A DNA stretch of 64,000 nucleotides from Ampelocalamus luodianensis (Eukaryota > Streptophyta > Magnoliopsida > Poales > Poaceae). This document shows, in pieces, positions 60,447 through 64,000 of the stretch (the first letter of the stretch is position 1; each line of letters opens with the position of its first letter). Location of the stretch: contig CM070626.1 in assembly GCA_036346255.1 (NCBI GenBank), forward strand, positions 13,354,001 through 13,418,000, written 5' to 3'. A program made the position numbers and the translations under genes. The notes beneath the pieces are model-generated. The model saw nothing but the letters and a program-made list of their open reading frames with translations. It had not been told where the DNA came from and searched no databases.

Positions 60447-61845
60447 TGTAGGATCGAATACCACAATCAGAGGGAGAAGGGGTGAATGATTGTAGTGATT
60501 TCTTCCTGACAAAACCGAGGATGACCTGCCGATGTTGTTGGCAATGATCGGGTGAACAACACGACATGCACTGCTTGGAACAAGAACAAGTCGAAGACGA
60601 TGCCCAGAGAAACACGCCGCCTATGATGACTCTTTTTTTTTGGAATAGAACTGAGCTTTTATTTATGAATCATGTTCTGTGGCTACAAAGTGCCCTAACA
60701 GCACCCCTCAAACCCTAGCACGAAAACTCCAAAAGCTTTATCGCAAAAGCCGTCCTCCCCGAATCCACGGTTAATTCTTAAACTCTCCCTCCTTTTATAT
60801 GCTAGAGTCCTAAACCGTATCCTCAACAACACGGACACAAAATCCTATCTGCTTCCGAAAATCAAGAGACCAAAAACTCTTCCAAACACTGGTTTTCCAA
60901 AATCTCTAAACCTAACAGTTATGAACACCTTCCATTAGTCCTCACGCGTTGAAGCCTCCAGGAGTAGCTTCTCCACGCATCATGCATCCACATTTGATCT
61001 CCACGTGCCCAGCAGAAGTCCGACTACCTCGTGATATCTTTGACCGCTGAACCTTGGATTTCCCCATCCTAGTCCCGGTCCTCCTCCTCATCGACCATGA
61101 TCATCTCCACACCCAACCTGCACATGCAAAGATCAAATAATGTTTTCCCGACACAAATTCTCCAATTTGACCAATATCAGTCCACACATGCATATCACAC
61201 CCTCATCTATCAATAAACACGAACCAGATCATCCACGAAGCTTACGACCAGTTCCACGAGGTCCACGACCAGTTCCACAAGGTCCACAGCCAGTTCCACG
61301 AGGACCACAACCAGTTCCACCAGATCTATGATCGACCATCGACCACGCGCTATAGCTTTCGACCATCAACCACGCACTGTAGCTTTCGACCACCACCTAC
61401 TCACTGTAGCTGACCATCGACCACGCACTATAGCCTTCAACTAGGCACTGTAGTTGTCGACCATCGACCACACACTGTAGCCTTCAACCAGGCACTCTAG
61501 CTTCTGACCACCCGGTACTCGGAGCTAATGTACTCGAAGATTTCAACCACTCGGTACTCGGAGCTACAGTACTCATAGCTTTCGACCACTCGGACTGGAG
61601 CTCACGATGCTAGGAGCTTTCGACCACTCGGTACTCTTTCTACGACCACTAGCAGTCGAAGACCTTCTACGACCACGCAGTCGAAGTCTTCCACGACCAA
61701 ACAGTACTCGTGATGAACAGCAGTTGAAATGAATAATACTCAAATATACCAACGACAAAAACTTTTACAAATGCAAATTTCAATGCAACCCAAAAGTCAA
61801 TTATTCATCATCACAAAATTCACGACCTATCCCCATGGTCTAACA
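60447..61845 (-). repeat. element C 5' LTR (right)
   Basis: It is 1399 bp and colinear with 53083-54490. The tandem 21-bp units (61240-61325) and the CGACCAC array (61325-61710) are also present. Confidence 0.92.
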
Positions 61846-61850
61846 CGTAC

Positions 61851-64000
61851 CTTCCTATCATCAACAAAAATAAAAGACCAGTTTGTACACACAAAACCGT
61901 ATATACTTGTGGGCTTTTTTTGCCAAAGAATGCATCAAAAGAATTTTGAAAGAAGCTACTTGAAAAGCAAAAGGCAACACCCCCAATACAAAATCTTGTC
62001 AATGGCTTAAAGTATCCCGACCCTCACTGTGCATTTGGTGCCATGGGCCTCCTCGTGATCACTATCGTATCCCAGCTCCGGTCATCCATGACTCTCTTTT
62101 GTCATGCATAGGAGCAGAGAGAAATGGCGAGGCCTTCAGATCCTAACATGATGGGAGAAGATTTCAGCTAAAGCAGAGAGGTCGATAAGCTCCTAGATGG
62201 TTGCATCAAGGGCGTCGCGGCTTGAGCTCCCGCATAACACGGACACCCATCATGCCTTGAGATCCAGTGGCTCCCTCTCGGCATCCTTCGCAGCAACATA
62301 GACATGGGCAAATCATCGGACTCGGGCTTGGCGGTAGCCCTTTGGGCGATAGTGAAGAGGCAGATGTCGTTAGTGTCCACCTCTCCACCGTGGTCGGCGA
62401 GGAGACAATGGAGGTTGGGCATCGGGGTGGTTGGCTTCTAGATGACGCCGTGCTTCCTGCATCCGGTGGAGATGGTGGAGTGAAGCGGGAACAGTGAGGT
62501 GTGGGTTGATCGGGAATACGGACAAAGAAGAAGGGGATCGAGAGATAGATGGGTTGACCTATCGAGCAAGGGATATGGCATCAGATCTACACCTTCTCAC
62601 TGTGTTGCAGTCATCCACCACCGCTGATTAGGACTTGCCCCACCGTGTTCTCACCATCTTTTGCCCAAGGTTGCCACTGCTTGCTTGCCTAAGACCGCCG
62701 TCCAGCACGCTCAATGCCACCACTTGAGTTCGTCCCCTCAGCCGTGCCAACCTTCTTGCTTGCTACAACAAGACCGTTAACTACATCTAGGTCGGTCGCA
62801 AGAGAACGAGAGGTGATTTGGCCACAAGATTGTGGAAAAGAATCATTGTCGTCGCCGAGCTGTCTCACCACCGACCGGATCCAACCTGTGGCCATCGGTC
62901 TCCATGTTCTTGCTGAGGTGATGGTGGCCCTCAACACCAACCGCGGTGACGTCCCTTCTGCGTGTCATTGTCGTGTGCGCTGCAAACATTGGTGAGCTTC
63001 CTAGCGCCACTCGATGTGGGTCTTGCTGGCAAATATGGCAAGGCTCCGGTGCAGGAGATGGAGGGGAGGATAAAGGGAGGAGGGAGTGGCACAGATCAGA
63101 TCCTCAGAGGGGAGAGAGGAGAGTGGTGGGCGGTTGGGGGTGCAACTACACAGGAGAAGGTGAGCGTCATGGGGGAGTGGTTGGGGAAGCGAGTGAGCAG
63201 TTCAAGGAGGGAGGCTGATGATACCGACCCACCTATCGTCGCGTAGAGGAGAACAGGAGTAGGCAGTGCGGACAAGGCTCTCTCTCGGTGTGGGATGATC
63301 CCCTCTGCGTGGGGGTAAACTCTTTTTTTATTAGTTAAGATAATATAAGATAAGATGTATTGATCAATGTCATGCATGTATTTGGATAACACGTGTGCAA
63401 GCAAAGATACAGTTTTCTTTTTCTTTTTGTAAGGTTTTTATCTTCAGTTGAGGCCTTGAGGGTATTAGCATTGGTCACCTTCTCATTGACCCGGGCTTTA
63501 TTAATGATGAATTGATGATGATTGTAGTTTTCATGTGCTCCTCTTTCCTGTCGCATTTGAGGGAATAAAACCTGAAGAAGATCGATGTTGTAGGAGTGAG
63601 TATATATTGGTCAGTCTCTCTACATTGTAGTAGAATCTAAGCTTCTTTATTGACTTCTCTTCGGCTGAAATTTTTTGTCATACAAGTTTCAAGTACAGTA
63701 CATGCTAGCCAAATGGCAGTTTATTTATGACTTCACCTGTGTCAGATATCAGGGCTGGTCTATACTAAATATACACACTCCATCTCGTGCCCTCTTCTTC
63801 AGTAGCTTAGTTGAGTGTTCCTCTTGGTCTTGACCAATTGGAGCTTTGTTGATTTGTTTAGTTGAAAGAAACGGAGATCGTACCTTGCAAGTACCCCAAT
63901 TGATGCTGATGGTGGTGTGACTAGCACATAGGCAACATTAGCAGGGAATGAGTTGGAGGTCCACCGAGGAACAAGGCACCACATGCCCTAACTTGTGTCC
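61851..64000. other. non-TE flank, no supported gene
   Basis: This resumes the target DNA of element C. GC-rich stretches at 62100-63250 have gene-like composition and short frames on both strands, but no recognisable domain, clear splice pattern or RNA gene. It may hold part of an unidentified gene or a decayed transposon. Confidence 0.35.

Larger units (their letters stand above)
53083..61845 (-). mobile_element. element C: Ty1/copia (Sirevirus-like) retrotransposon, internally deleted
   Basis: LTRs 53083-54490 and 60447-61845 begin tgtaggatcg and end ggtctaaca. The 5-bp duplication cgtac is perfect (53078-53082 and 61846-61850). The internal order on the minus strand is gag, coiled coil, CCHC, protease, linker, RT C-terminus, RNase H, the copia order. 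The integrase core and the RT catalytic core are missing. A solo LTR interrupts RNase H. Long Gag coiled coils and several purine tracts before the 3' LTR are Sirevirus traits. Confidence 0.92.

Noticed and set aside
62100..63250. Possible gene from base composition
   Set aside because: No frame over 97 codons, no domain, no convincing exon chain.

Overview
This is nuclear DNA of a plant, almost certainly a grass (Poaceae). The reasons are stacked LTR retrotransposons, LTRs of 2-5 kb, initiator-Met tRNA primer sites on every readable element, and one host gene with a GC-rich first exon and a single intron (a SHAQKYF-class MYB). I did not fix the species. Most of the window is a transposon nest. 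Real host gene space is about 44.8-48.3 kb and probably 61.9-64 kb.

Layout. 1-9049: nested old LTRs. A solo LTR (1191-3337, TSD tgatg/tgatt) and a 3.6-kb solo LTR (3452-7048, perfect TSD accgg) sit inside an older LTR ending at 8052, which in turn abuts a third LTR end at 9049. 9050-10767: decayed, intron-containing transposon gene. 10768-35782: Ty3/gypsy element B on the minus strand, with LTRs of about 4.7 kb. Its left LTR is split by a complete 9.3-kb Ty3/gypsy element A (12173-21496), and that LTR also continues into a truncated second copy of B's 5' internal region (10768-11050). B carries an extra ORF upstream of gag whose first half fits a double-stranded-RNA-binding-domain pattern. 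35783-40861: probable organelle-derived DNA split by a 2.9-kb Mutator-like element with 0.6-kb terminal inverted repeats and a 9-bp TSD. 40862-42040: a hAT-like fragment and a gypsy RT relic. 42486-44838: a Helitron-like element.

45716-46771: two-exon DIVARICATA-like MYB gene, with a 2-bp frame loss inside the second MYB repeat. 48341-53028: element D, a gag-only, non-autonomous LTR element with an uninterrupted 300-plus-codon ORF of unknown function where pol should be. 53083-61845: element C, a Ty1/copia (Sirevirus-like) element with intact LTRs and TSD, no visible integrase or RT core, and a solo LTR in its RNase H region. 61851-64000: no supported gene.

Caution for all coding calls: paired LTRs differ mostly by small indels at CAG/CTG/CCG and homopolymers rather than by substitutions. 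This looks like a long-read consensus error signature in methylated DNA, so many frameshifts, including the MYB one, may be assembly artefacts.
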